NCBI RefSeq assembly: GCF_030052815.1
Contig: NC_079495.1
Span: 31,777,967 to 31,841,966, forward strand
DNA: 64,000 nucleotides
From: Hevea brasiliensis
Taxonomy: Eukaryota > Streptophyta > Magnoliopsida > Malpighiales > Euphorbiaceae
Reading direction: 5' to 3'
Below the pieces are notes generated by a model, which saw nothing but the letters and a program-made list of their open reading frames with translations, did not search any database and was not told where the DNA came from. The position numbers and the translations under genes were made by a program. Of this stretch, positions 1 to 12,581 are shown in pieces. Numbering within the stretch: the first letter of the stretch is position 1; every line of letters begins with the position of its first letter.

Positions 1-416
1 GTTTCTAGTGTCCTGTTTACATCTCTAATCTCTTAAAAGGCAGAACTTGAATTTCTAATTAATAGAAAAAGCTTTAGAGGCTGTTCAAGGGCTTCCATAG
101 GTGTTCTTGGTGTGGACAAGCTAGAGGGACAACATTTGGTGTCCTGAAGACGAATCTCAAAGGCGCATCACTGCGAGACATCAAGAGGTTAGTGTAATCG
201 TTCTTGATTTAATCTAGGGTTCTAAAATTAATCTGATTAATTTTAAAATCTTAAATAGCAAATACAGATCCAAAAACATATTAAAAGAGTTTTAATATGT
301 TGTTTATCATTGAAATCAAATAGATAAAAATAAATCTTGCATGGTGCATGTGACCCTAGGTAAAATTTTTGAATTCAATGGTATAATCTTGTGTTTTTCA
401 TGCTTCCGTTCCTTCA
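1..416 (+). repeat. Copia LTR, 3' end fragment
   Basis: This stretch matches the last ~416 bases of the 2.1-kb LTR of the complete Copia at 34980-44981 and ends in the same CCGTTCCTTCA terminus. The rest of the LTR lies outside the window. The next base begins an inverted gag segment rather than a normal primer binding site, so this LTR is either the 3' LTR of a neighbouring copy or part of a rearranged element. Confidence 0.85.
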
Positions 417-719
417 GATCTCACTCACACTCTGTATGTTCTCATGCTGCTTCTGTAGCTCATTACTCATAGAAGCAAGCATGTAATACTTGGCTCTCAT
501 ATCATGCTCCTTCCACTTGTCCAAAGTTTTATGTTCCTCTTGAGTGGCCTCTGGAGGTAAGGGACCAGGAACATTCGAGTCTAGAACATATCCAATATGT
601 TCTAAGTTCAGGACAAGTTTTAAATTTCTTAGCCAATCAGAAAGATTAGGTCCTGTCAACCTATTGTGATCAAGTATGCTCGCAAGGATATTGGATGGTG
701 GTGGTTGTGGCGTGCTCAT
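417..719 (-). pseudogene. Copia gag N-terminal fragment
   Basis: About 101 codons on the minus strand, starting at an ATG at 717-719 (MSTPQPPPSN). It is nearly the same as the Gag N-terminus of the complete Copia at 38868 onward. Gag forms the particle that packages element RNA. The fragment stops abruptly at the junction with the + strand LTR at 416/417, so the capsid core and zinc knuckle are missing. It keeps the LTGPNLSDWLRNLK motif that the complete copy has lost by a one-base frameshift, which makes it a useful comparator. It cannot encode a working Gag. Confidence 0.8.
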
Positions 720-2308
720 TATTATCAGCAAATTAACTGCAGAAAATAATCAGATTAATTAGTAAATGTATCATGTATTTAACCAAAATGTTTATGGTCT
801 TTTAATCAAATTGGTCCTCCAACTAACTTAGCGAATCCTACACTTCCAAAGTAGAAAATGGAAATCCTAGTTGGATGGATTTCTAGTGGGTGATTGAATT
901 CTTATAATCTTATTGATCATCCTCAGGCACATCCATTATTGGAATTACAATAAACTATAAGTGAGCAACTCCTTGTCGATCACATCTCATGTGAGGTTCA
1001 ATCCTTTTACCTAGCCCCTAATGCTCAAAATCTCAGGCACATCCATTATTGACTTATCTTGCATTAGTTAAGTTGATCCCATTGAGCCAGTAAACATGCA
1101 AATAATTTTAATGTCCTCAGGCACATCCATTATTGGGCACCAAACCATTTACATATTTACAACATCTCATGCTTAACAATTATTCTTAAGAAAATCTCTT
1201 AAATTAATTGCATCATATGCAAGTATTTAAAATTTCTTAAAATAATTGCCTCAATGGAGGGCCCATGTTATAATTACTTTAATTATACCATTTCTAACTT
1301 AATCATTTCTTTGGAAGATTTTGTGGTCGTCCTAATTACTATTATGGTCTCACTTTGCACATTATCTATTTAGCATGCATATATCACATACTTGCATACA
1401 ATCCTATACATCTCATGCATTCATGGATAAACAATAAATATGGTATGATCATGGACTTACTAAGGGATTCAATTATGAGTCACCAAGAATTGAATCAGGG
1501 CATTCCTAGGTGCATTTCATTCATTCATATTACAACAGTTGCTGAATAAGTACATAATCAATAGTTGATCTTGAATTCCTCTCACTGGTCCCACCAATGC
1601 TCTTGACCTCCTTGATCTTCTTGTAATCTAATTACATAGTAATCCTTGGCATACCAAGGCAAATTTACAAGAACCAAATAAATGAAATTACAACCCAAAA
1701 ATATTACAACCTTTATGATACATGCCACCAAAATAAATTAAAAAAATTAATTAATTTACAACCCAAAGAAATATAAAAGAAATAAATCCAATCACATTGG
1801 TCTTTTATTGTCCATGATCATCCATCATGCATATCACCATTTAACAATTAAATAAAACATACATACTAAGATTAAATTGAATATCTCATATTCAACTTAA
1901 AAATCCATATTTAAATATGATTCAAAAAAATTTAAAAATTCATATTTGAATCACATTCAAACAAATTTAAAAATTCATATTTGAATCACATTCAAATAAA
2001 TTTAAAAATTCAAATTTGAATCACATTCAAACAAATTTAAAAATTCAGATTTGAATCAAAATTTAATTGTGATTAAAAATTATAATTAAACATTTTAATT
2101 AGTCATGAAATGGGCCTTAGATCATACAACAATTGCACTTTCAATACCCATCTACCTTACGCACTATAGTGGTGCCAAAACCATGCGCACCATGGTCACA
2201 ATCATGATGCCGCTACACACTTCTTTGCAACCAGTAATGAAACAATCATCTTATTATCAAATCACACAATTAAATCATATAACAAACAATCTAAAAGGCA
2301 AATATAGT
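720..2308 (-). other. Copia untranslated leader, inverted
   Basis: This is the reverse complement of the leader between primer site and gag in the complete Copia (37097-38867). It includes the recurring AT-rich unit (TTCAAATATGAATTTTTAAA-like) at about 1915-2075. Here there are about four units of that minisatellite, against about ten in the complete copy. I see no gene in it; short reading frames lie in AT-rich low-complexity sequence. Confidence 0.75.
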
Positions 2309-2321
2309 GGCTCTGATGCCA
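2309..2321 (-). promoter_or_regulatory. Primer binding site of inverted Copia copy
   Basis: On the minus strand it reads TGGCATCAGAGCC, one base from the initiator tRNA-Met site TGGTATCAGAGCC at 37084. It lies just beside the inverted LTR, as expected for the start of minus-strand DNA synthesis. Confidence 0.8.
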
Positions 2322-2323
2322 AT

Positions 2324-4422
2324 TAAAGGAGCGGAAGCATGAAAAATATTAGTTTAGATCATTGAATTTAAAATTTTTCTTCTAGGGCCTAATGCATCAT
2401 GCAAGATTCATTATTTACCTATTGATTTCAATGTTCAATAGCATATTAAAACACTTTTAATATGTTTTTTGATCTACATTTGTTATTTAAGATTTTGGAA
2501 TTAACATATTAATTCATTAGAACCCTAGATTAATTCAAGAACATGTGCACCAACCTTTTGATGCACTGTAGTTGTGTTTGGTAACTTTGGGATGCACCTA
2601 GGAGACTAGGTGTTGTCCCTCTAGCTTGTCCACACTAAGATCACTAATGGTAGCCCCTTGAATAGCTTCTTAAGCCTTTCTAATCAATTAGAAATTAAGG
2701 TTTTGCCTTTAGAGATGTTGTAGATGCATATAGGACACTAGAAACAATTTCTAGCAATTTTAATTCAAGAGAATGTTGGCAATTCTCTTTGAATTGATGA
2801 GAGATGAAGAACAAGAGAGGATGAGAGGTGGCGGCAGCTTTGTGATAAAAATCAGAATGCTATTTTGTTCTTTTATCCTTTCCCCTATATAGCTAGGTCA
2901 TCACATAAAACTCTTGCCACATGTCATCTCCTGATTGACTCTTAGTTTAATTGACTCAATCACATTGTGCCAAGTATCAAACCTAGATTTAATCTTGACT
3001 TTAATCATCATACATGATTAAAAGACAAATGGCAAGCTTATGTATAGTGCCATATGTCACCATCTCATGATGCCACATGTCACCCTATGAAATGACCAAA
3101 TTACCCTTGTGTCTTAATTTTGAGTTCTCAACCCAAAATAATTATTTATCTTCTTCTAATCAATTTATAACAAATATAAATTAATTAATTAATATCTATT
3201 AATTAATTTATCATAATTAAATTCATATTTAAACATTTTAAATATAAATTTAACTTATACTATACATCCAATAACCTAGATTTGGTTTTAAGCCATGCTA
3301 GGGACTTTGCAATCTAATTGCAAACCAAACCTTTTTAATTAATCAATTAAACTCTTTAACTAATTAATTAAATCATATTTAACTTGGTGATTATTTATGT
3401 ATGTGTGTGACTCACTAGGCTCATCACTAATTGGCAATGAGATATGATATTAACTCTTAATATCATCAGAACTCTTTCTTACCATAAATGATTTCTCTAA
3501 GTCATTTTAGGCATCTCATAGACTATGGTTAATACCTAGCATAGCATGCCATGGCCACCCAATCAATAATAAGGAATACCTTAAATGAACCTTTAATCAT
3601 ATGTTACCATGCACTAAAATCTCTTTGTTACAAAATCCCAATTCGAGCTAGAGTCATGGTTTATGTCAAACTCCATTTGCTATGAATATTAAGTTCTCTT
3701 TTAATTCCAGTTCTTGATTAAAAAGATTTTTCTCATCAGAAAATCTTTTCTGATTAAATCTATCTGTCCTGGCCAGGAACTTGAAACATCAAGAATAATT
3801 AAATGAACATAGAATTTTATCCCTATTTACTTAGGGTAACAAATTCCATCTCGATCAACACCTACCTCCATATATAACTAGTAGAAGCCAACACATGCCC
3901 ATATACCCATTCATAGTACAAGTATGAAAGCAGCATCAAACTCAAACCACCTATACAGAAGATAACTATGCTATCTCAGGTCTAAAGATTATATGCACTG
4001 ATATGATTTATGACAATACATGACAAGAGTAAACTCCATGTGCTTGTCATAAGTGTCACTAATTTGGCCTACTTATCATGTATAAGTGCCTATCATGTTT
4101 GTTATATGGCATCAGACTCACCATTCCATCTTATTTATATATCATATAAATAACTTGGGAACAAACACGATTATAATCTGGATAAGTCATATCCTTACTG
4201 TGAAGTATCCTCGATTATGAACCAATTTAGGATACTTTGTGCTAGAATAACTGTCACTCATATTCTTAACAACTTAAGAATAGAATTTCTAACAAAATAT
4301 CAATGGACCTTTTCTATTACACATAAATATATTATGTAAACAGAAAAGTGAAAATGCCTTTTATTAATAAAACATGTACAAAATACATACTAAATGATAT
4401 GCTCTAGGGCATACTACTAACA
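2324..4422 (-). repeat. Copia 5' LTR, inverted, full length
   Basis: This 2099-bp block is the reverse complement of the Copia LTR at 34980-37081 (2102 bp). Its outer end reads ...CATACTACTAACA, the complement of the LTR start TGTTAGTAGTATG. The inner terminal TG has mutated to TA. It is clearly more diverged from the complete copy than that copy's two LTRs are from each other, so it belongs to an older insertion. Confidence 0.85.
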
Positions 4423-5212
4423 TCAGCTTATATAAAAAAGCTGAACACTGATAAATTGAAAACCAGATTAAAAAAAGGTCGATTTGTTAGATATCCAAAA
4501 GAGAGTTTTGGATATTAATTTTATTTGCCTACATCACAAAAGGTTGTGGTAAGTAGAGATACCACATTTCTTGAACAACAGTTTGTTCAAGAAGGAGGCA
4601 AAAGAAGGCAAATAGAGTTAGAATTGGAGAATTCTGACCAACGAACAGATCTGATGGATATAGATCCATCTAGTCAACCTACACCTATTAATGAAACATC
4701 TACAGCTGTTCCTCGTAGATCAACCAGGATATCTCACCCACTAGTGAGATATGGTTTTCTTCATGAAGAAGAACAAGAGTTGTCTACTCATGAATAAGTA
4801 GATCATGAAGATGATCCACTTACCTATGAAGAAGCTATATCAGATATAGACTCTTCAAAATGGATTGATGCTATAAAATTCGAGATTGATTCCATGTGTA
4901 AGAATCAAGTTTGGGATCTTGTTAACCCACCTAAAGGTATTGTACCTATAGGGAACAAATGGGTTTTCAAGAAGAAAATTGGTTCTGATGGAAAGGTAGA
5001 GACCTATAAAGCAAGGCTAGTAGCGAAGGGGTTTTACCAAAAGTAAGGAATCGATTATGAGGAGACTTTCTAGCCTGTTGCCATGCTTAAATCAATTAGG
5101 ATTCTATTAGCAATAGCTGAATACTATGATTATGAGATTTGGCAGATGTATGTCAAAACAGCTTTTCTCAATGGATACATTGAAGAAAACATTTTCATGG
5201 AACAACTTAGGG
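4423..5212 (+). pseudogene. Copia pol fragment (integrase tail, start of RT)
   Basis: A + strand fragment corresponding to 40893-41690 of the complete Copia. It covers the integrase C-terminal tail (AYIKKLNTDKLE-like) and the first part of reverse transcriptase (NKWVFKKKIGSDGKVETYKA, then VKTAFLNGYIEENIFMEQ). Stops interrupt the frame at 4795-4797 and near 5044, and Asp has become Tyr in the expected QMDVKTAFLNG motif. The catalytic YVDD region is missing because the fragment ends at about 5208-5212, where unrelated LTR sequence begins. Its 5' side abuts the inverted LTR directly, so about 1.7 kb of gag-integrase sequence is absent. Non-functional. Confidence 0.85.
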
Positions 5213-5753
5213 ATGTACACATAAGCTGCCAAAATTATAGGGATGTACACATACAAATTTTTTTTGTTGTTTTCTTACACTTTCCACTTATTTTAAGGCA
5301 TTAAACATGGCTTAAGTAAAAAAAAGTAAAAGATTGGACACTAACCTCTTTGGAGAGATTTTCTCCCTTCACAAATCTTTAGTTTCTTGGCTTTTCTTGG
5401 CAGCCAAACACCTTGCCAAGTGGTATAGACAAGTTTTATTGAAGGGAACTTAGGGTTTGGTGGAGAGAAATCAAGGTGTGGAAGAGGTGGAAGAAAACTT
5501 CTTCAACGGAGAATGGGAGTGAGCAACCGGCTGGTTGAGGAAGAAGAACTGATTGCTTTTTAATTTTTTTTGTATCATTTATCCTCTTTTATTAGTTAAT
5601 TAAATAGTGATTAAATGTGATTGGTGGAATATTTTTAAATGACATCATAGTGATGTCATAATTAACATTTTATCTTATTTTCTTTTCTTTTCTTCTCTAC
5701 TCATTTTCAATTTAATTTTAGCAATATTTATTCACATTTTATGTCATAATAAT
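5209..5753 (-). repeat. Minus-strand Gypsy LTR fragment I, left part
   Basis: It aligns in reverse orientation with the LTR of Gypsy A, for example the block around the ATGACATCATAGTGATGTCAT palindrome-like stretch and the TTGGACACTAACCTC segment near 5335. It continues at 31416 after Gypsy A, which inserted into it. The first ~90 bases at the Copia junction contain two copies of a 16-base word and are not clearly assignable. Confidence 0.7.
5749..5753. repeat. Target site duplication of Gypsy A, left copy
   Basis: ATAAT directly before the LTR start TGTAACACCC at 5754. The same five bases follow the 3' LTR at 31411-31415. Confidence 0.85.
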
Positions 5754-6399
5754 TGTAACACCCTCCTGTTCCGGTGACCAATGTCGGTCCGGACAGCTAG
5801 AACGTCCGAAAAAATATTTAAACTAAAGTGAGAAACCATAATTAACTCAAATATTAATAAGAAAAATTTAGGAAAAATTTTAGAAATAAAATACAACTAA
5901 GTTAAATGAGCCAGCGCCCAAGTGATGGGTAACCTAGTAGGAAGTTGCGGTTCTCGCAACTAGGAACCGTAGACCTGGGGGAAAATTCATAAAATAAATT
6001 TTGGAACTCCAGAGAAGAGTCATTGAGGTTTCTATGGCATTAGAATGCCAAGAAAAGGTTTAGAAAAATTTTTCAATCGGTACAGACAATTTTGGCCAGT
6101 TAAGCCAAACGGAGGGCATTTTGGTCATTTCGTCTTCAGAGATGATTTTTAAACGACTTGTCCAGTTAAGCAAATAATTATTATGATCTAAAATAGGAAT
6201 AAATATTGATGAAAAATAAATTAAAAATGAGTAGAGAAGAGAAGAAAAGAAAATGAAAGAAAATGCTAATTATGACATCATATGATGTCATTTAAATTTC
6301 CTCCACCAATCACAATTTGTTAAACTCATTAAAAGAGATAAAAGAGACAAAAAAATTAAAAAACCAATCTGCATCTTCAACCTTTGGGCAGCCAAAAAC

Positions 6400-6402
<3 letters not shown>

Positions 6403-6440
<38 letters not shown>
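6403..6440. repeat. (GA)19 microsatellite in Gypsy A 5' LTR
   Basis: A pure GA dinucleotide run of 38 bp. The corresponding run in the 3' LTR (28030-28053) is 24 bp, so the length has changed since the two LTRs were made. Confidence 0.95.
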
Positions 6441-6445
<5 letters not shown>

Positions 6446-7687
6446 TTCCACCATTAAAGCTCCCTTAAGCTTTATTCCCCACTTCAATTCACCTTAAAAC
6501 CTTATCCTCCCTTCACTAAAAATTATACCCACACCAAGGAGAAGTATTTGGCAGCCAAGAAAGAGTAAGAAGTAAAGAAAAATTAAAGTCTTGGTTGGCT
6601 TGGATTTGAGCTACAAGAGGTTAGTGCCCTAAGCAATTTCTTTTCTTTCTTTAATCTTGTAAGCATGCTAAATCAAGTAGAAATTGTGTGAAATTAAAAG
6701 AAAAACTTGAGTAAATGAAATATCTAAATTTGGCAGCCATGAGAAAGTTTAAGGATTGTTGGTTTTGAATGAAATTAAGTGGCTTAATTATGTTATTGAT
6801 GAGTATAGATGATGGATAAAGTGATTTGGTATGGGTTTGGTGTGTGTATGCCATGAATTGGAAATTGGAGTTAGGGTTTGAGCATGAAATTGAGCGTTTG
6901 ATCATGTAATGATGAAAGTGAGTTTTAATGGTCAATTAGTGACCATTTGGTTATTGGTAAACAAGAAATGAAGTGTGTTTAGTGATGGGATTTAGGTTTC
7001 GTGTGGCTGCCCTAGGTGACCTGCAAAATTGGACATGAGTCCAGCAGGTTTGGGCAGCCATAACTTGAATTGTAGAGGTTCAATTAGTGTTTGGACAATT
7101 GGACATGAAACTAGACACATAATGGCACAACTTTGGTGAAGAAACCATGCCCATAAGACCAAACCAAGTGGACCAAAAGCTTGCCCCAATCTGAGTGACC
7201 TGCAGTCTGTTTCTGCAGAATGACCAAATGAACAGTATTTGGTCATTTAGCCATAACTCAGTGTAGAATGGTCCAATTGACCTGAAATTTTACCCACAAC
7301 AAGCTGAGATATACACCAACAACTTTCATGAAGAAACCTAACCAAAATTATGACCAGAACCTATCCAACAAGTGAGTTGAAGTTACTATTCACTGCACTG
7401 TAGATATGGTCAGTCCAGAAAAATTTCAATCCAACCAGTTGTGGTTTTTGGACCATAACTTGAGCTACAAAACTCCAAATGGAGTGATTCAAAAAAAGAA
7501 ATTCAACTAGACAAAATGAGAAACAACTTTCATGTTGATCAGTTCACCAAATTCCCACTGCAAAATTGACCAATGGAACAGTAAATACAAGGCATGAAAA
7601 CTGAAAATTCTGCCCAATTAACATTAAGCTTAGAAATGGTATTGGCAACCAATACCAACCAATTTTGAATGCAAAATGTGGTATCTT

Positions 7688-7692
7688 GGAGA
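7688..7692. repeat. Target site duplication of the triple-LTR array, left copy
   Basis: GGAGA precedes the array; the second copy is at 24097-24101. The unoccupied site is visible in the 3' LTR of Gypsy A at 29287-29291. Confidence 0.9.
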
Positions 7693-10600
7693 TGTCACAC
7701 CCTACCCCTCTGTAAGGCATAACATGATCCCGTAGTATACCTAATGAATTACCAACTCCGTCTACTGATAATCCATTAAATACACTACAAGGGATTTTAA
7801 AAACTTTTCTTACTTCGTTTACAGTGGTGAGCAGTATTTACAGGTGTGAAAGACTTTGGTGAACTGAAGTGAAACAACTAACTCATTTGATTTATTTGGA
7901 ATATCTGTAAAAATTTTGGCAATGTGCCATTTGTATTTTGGACAAAACAGTTCTTCAGAAAACCTGTAAAAAGCACTTCAATATATTTTCAAATCTCAAC
8001 TCCAACATTTTTATCAACACAACACATTTCTCAAGTCAAATCCATAGAAATTTTTCAAAGTCTGAGATAAGGAAATATAATACAGTTTTTACAAGTCAAA
8101 TAGCTCATAATTAATTTACAACTTCAAGGTACAATTTGAATTTGCAACTGCTCAAAACCAAAAACAAAATATACATACAGTGAATATACATTACATTACA
8201 AAATACAAAATGCGGTATACTCACTATACCCAAAAATCTCTCGCTGGCGGTACTAGCAGCCTAGTCTGCTGCCCTATCTGTCTGTCTACCTGCGACAGCA
8301 ATAAAAAGCTATCGCTGAGACAATGTCTCAGATTTGCACAACATTAACCAAATACAAATTTTAAATCACAATTCATAAATCATATCAATAGTGGATACTT
8401 AAAACCATAGTTAAATTCAAAACAATGAATGTCATAAGGAATTTAAACTCCAATTCACAAATTATCAAAATTCATAATAACACAATTTAGTCAAATAGTT
8501 TAAGAATACCGTATTGCCAATTCATGCACAATTTGATCAAATAAATGAATAATACCTTTTTGCAAATCAATAACACAATTCGATCAAATAATTGAACAAT
8601 ACAATGTTGCCAATCAATAACACAATTTAGGTCATGACACACATTTTTTTCATATATGTCGTGTTGTACACCACGACAATACATACTCACCCCAATAATC
8701 GAAATCAATGAGGGAGGAAGCTAGCTATATAATGAGTACTCATCCATACTCACCTCGGTGGGAAGTCAAAGAGGGAGGAACATAATCATACTCACCCTGT
8801 CGATAAGTCAAAGAGGGAGGAATAATCACACTCACCCCATTAATGGATGAGGAACATAATATACGTGTCATGCCAATTGTGAGTCAAAACAATTCCAAAC
8901 ATTTTATTCAAAAGATCCTTAAGAATCCAATAAATTTCCAAAGTAATAATTTCATTCACAAAATGGCAACACAATTCGTAATTCACTTCAATTTCCACAA
9001 AACCATTTACGTGCTTTTCAATCAATAAGTATCCATCAATATCATTCAAACAATTTTTCACCGTTTCAAACCATTCACAATGTTTTTCAATCTATATGTG
9101 TACATCAAACACATTTCCTCAATTTAAAACAAGAATATACCAATCGTCAATATTTTTTTCAATTGAATATAATTCAAAAGAATCAGTTGTTGTGCACAAA
9201 CCTCCGATATTTGTCTCCTGGTCCGACTCAAGATTTCTTTCCCTTTTCTTTGAGTCCTTGTTAATCGAGAAACACAATTCAAGTGTTTCAGATCAAATTA
9301 AATTGTCTCTATCGATGGTGTTTGGTAAATAATGCATCAACTCAATTATTCACTTAATCACCTAATATACCGACCCTCGTTGCGTTTTAGGTAAATTAGG
9401 TTTTAGTGTCGTTAATATGTCACATTCGATAGGGTTTTAGGTTTGGTACATTTTGCCAAACTCGTTTCCTTGTTTAGTGCATTTTAATGCAACTTCGGAT
9501 TCCGGATACCTGGTTTGACCTAACCGACGATCTAGTTCCCTCGGTTTTCGGGTCTCGGTCGAAACTACAAACTTGTAGATCTAGGTCTTATTGCACGCGG
9601 TGCAAAATTTCAGGTCAATCCGAGTTAAGTAGACCAAGTTATGGTCATTACACTATTGCTGGTCAAATGGTATCAATTTAGGTCAATTTTTGGTCAATTT
9701 GGTCAACTCTGGTTCGGCCAGTTTTGGACCTGAACTTGTGCAAGCTTTTTGACTTGCTTATGGTCATTTCTGGGCTTTGGTGTCTTCATAAGACTTGTAG
9801 GTATGGGTCTTAACTATTCATGGTTAAAATTTCAGGTCAATTGGACCTGTTTTGAGTGAGTTATGGCCTAAACACTCACTGCTGCCCAAATGGTCAGTTT
9901 TTAGGTCTCAAGTGTACCTAATCCGAATTGGTCATTTTTCACATCACCTTGCAAGCAGAATTTTGGCATGGTTTCTCAATGAAAGTTGGCACATTTTGTG
10001 CCTAGTTTCACCCCAAATTGGTCTCATACCAATTGAGGTTACACATTCAAGGTTATAGGCTAAAATATTCACTGCCCTCAATATGCATTTCACACCCCAA
10101 CTTCAAACACATACTCACCTTGCAAGGTTTACTTCCATACCCTACCAAACTGTTTTGGCACATTACCAAAAACATTTTCTACATTACATTAGCATTATTT
10201 TGGGCAGATTCCAATCACCCTCAACACACCAAATATCATTCACAATTACAATTTCTAAATACCATTACAACCACACCTAAACATTACAAACTTTACATAC
10301 ACTTTACAACATTCATTCACATACATATCATCAATCCTTCTAGGTCAATATTCTGCCCACTCTTCCTTCAATATACACCATTTCTCAAGTGTCCACAAGC
10401 TGCCACAAAACATTCATCAACATCACATTGCCGTACCATATGCCAATTCCCATCAAAGTGCATAATTCACCATATAAACATGCAATAACTCACTAAGTTA
10501 CTAAATCACCATTATTAACATTCTTTCCCATCAATTATATGCACAAATACCTCATCATAAACGTGACCCATGGCTGTCCAAAATGAAAATAACAATAACC

Positions 10601-11546
10601 TTTCAAACTTAAAATTTTCCTTCACCAAACTAATACCCATAACATGCACAAAAACTTTAACAAAGGATTTCTCAAAAATGCAAACTTACCTTTATTTGTA
10701 ACTTGCTAAACCTTCACCAAACTTCTCAAATTGGGTGTCAATATCTTCCTTGTGATGTGTAGACAAAGTTTAATGAAGGAACTCAAGTGTTTGGAGTTGA
10801 AATGGAAGGAGGGATCAAGCTTGCATGAAAATGTCCATGGAGTTTTCTCTCCCTTCATTCACGGCTTGGATGGTAAATGAAGAAGATGAAGTGGCTGCTG
10901 GACATAGTGGACTTACATCAGCCCCATAATGTGTTTATTTTATTCTCTTAGTGGTCCACTTACTCTAATTAATTCATATTATAAGTTACTTTCACTTAAT
11001 CCCACATTAAACCCTTAATTCTCACTATTTACTTTAGGTACCACCAATTTAATTTTTCATTTCATTTTCTAAGTGTAATATTATTTATTTTTAATGGAAA
11101 TTTAGGTCAAAAGACACTTCGGGATGTCAAATGACCATAATGCCCCCTGTTCGTTACGTTCGATTTTTCAGATACCGGTTTTGTCTGTTTTTCGATTTCT
11201 CACTTTTCTTTGTACTAATTATTTAATTTTTCTTTGATCTTTCTAATGATATTTATTCTTCAACAAGGGTCTATTTAAGTCCTAAAATGTTTTCCGTGGT
11301 TCCATGCAGTCCAGCCAACGGTCCACGCCGTGACTTCCCAAAGGTCACCCATCGTTAGGTTTCCATTGCTTAACTTGATCACATTTCTTTGCAATCATTT
11401 TTCCTTTGTTTTTCTTGTACTTTCTTTTCTTTTATTTCATTATTTTATGTCTCCTCACTCTCATTGAAGTGTGGTTCTAGGCATCCTAGCTGTCCGACAA
11501 CACCGGTCACCGGAGCAGAACGCACTACCGAACTTAGGGTGTTACA
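7693..11546 (-). repeat. Array LTR1 (3' LTR in element orientation)
   Basis: 3854 bp, bounded by TGTCACACCC and GTGTTACA on the + strand. The next internal bases on the minus strand give AAGGGGGAGAAT, the polypurine tract. Long stretches (about 9640-11100) are nearly identical in all three LTRs, while differences bunch around CAG/CTG positions. A frame of about 156 codons at 10018-10488 recurs in LTR2 and in shortened form in LTR3. It is antisense to the element and rich in His, Thr and Ile with no domain, so I do not call it a gene. Confidence 0.92.
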
Positions 11547-12581
11547 ATTCTCCCCCTTAAATAAATTTCGTCCACGAAATTTTACCCGAGAATCATTTTA
11601 CAATAGTCATACGTTTATTTTCTCCTTTCTATATGATCGTAAGACTTTTAACAATCTAATACAATGTTTACTTTGTTTGGATAACACCAATCTCCTCTTA
11701 CTATTATGTTGTCTAATATTTCACCACGTTCCTTATTGAATGACCCTTGAGGTCATATTAGAATCATTCATCGTGCATTGGTCCTCGACCATTCTAGTCC
11801 ATAGTCTTCCTCACATTCGAATATTTCTTTGTTACATATGAATCAACTGTCAAGTCTCTACTTCCATAACTCTTTTATCTCACAATGTTCTATAACTTAC
11901 TTCCTTTTATCTAACTATAACCTTTCGATATTTTAACTTTTGAGTTTTAGATCCTAAGTAGGATTTTCAAACTTATTTCTAACAATTAAATTCACCGCAT
12001 AACTATGCCAAAACAGATGCCGTTGGCAACTATTCTCATCTAGGTGTATTATCGGTTAGTACGTAGCTCTACACAATAATCTCAAGTTAGTATCAGAATC
12101 TGCGACTACGGTATAAACATCAAGAACATTGCATAGTTACTACGATACATCCCAATAGATCAAACTTTGTTATCTTTTATTCTTTTTGAATTCACCGATA
12201 TTCGAATCTTATTCGATTACAATATCCATTAGCAATTTCTAACGAACCTCCTTGCCCTTATCAAGAGCAATTCCATTCGCATCTTACTTTTACGCCCTCT
12301 TGCCTTACATTAAGTAGGCTCACGAATTAGCTTTATAATTTATGGTGTGTTAGAAAATACTTTTCAGCGATAAACTCTTTCAAAACTAATTTCACTTATT
12401 ATCACAATCCTTATCTTAAGGGCTAATCACTAATGCGTCAAAATTTATTCCTCTGCAAACGAATAACAACAGAACATATAGTTCTAACACTAATGTAAAA
12501 ATATGAAAATTCCAGGTCAAACAATACATATATATATCTCAGTTGCTAATTGAGAATTTACTAGAAATGATGTCAAAAGTC
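11547..12581 (-). other. Post-gag remnant of internal region 1
   Basis: About 1 kb of AT-rich sequence between gag and the polypurine tract. No protease, RT or integrase motif can be found in any frame. The part at about 12055-12140, read on the minus strand, resembles 48835-48925 of Gypsy C, just before its pol fragments. The segment therefore looks like the degenerate remains or spacer of a longer Gypsy. The polypurine tract lies at 11547-11558, next to the LTR, with the common ...TTTCGTGGACGAAATT motif just inside it. Confidence 0.7.

Larger units (their letters stand above)
5754..7692 (+). repeat. Gypsy A 5' LTR, first part
   Basis: Starts with TGTAACACCC and matches 27381-29291 of the 3' LTR. 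It carries a (GA)19 run at 6403-6440 where the 3' LTR has (GA)12. It stops at GGAGA (7688-7692), the target of the nested array, and resumes at 24102. Short reading frames in both strands here are repeated in the 3' LTR but have no recognisable domain. Confidence 0.9.

Noticed and set aside
1355..1549. Short + strand frames in the inverted Copia leader (also 2105-2326)
   Set aside because: They lie in untranslated leader sequence, antisense to the element, with AT-rich codon content and no domain.
10018..10488. A 156-codon open frame present in array LTR1 and LTR2 (16310-16780)
   Set aside because: It is antisense to the element, has low-complexity composition, no domain, and is repeated only because the LTR is repeated. 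The third copy is altered by a small deletion.
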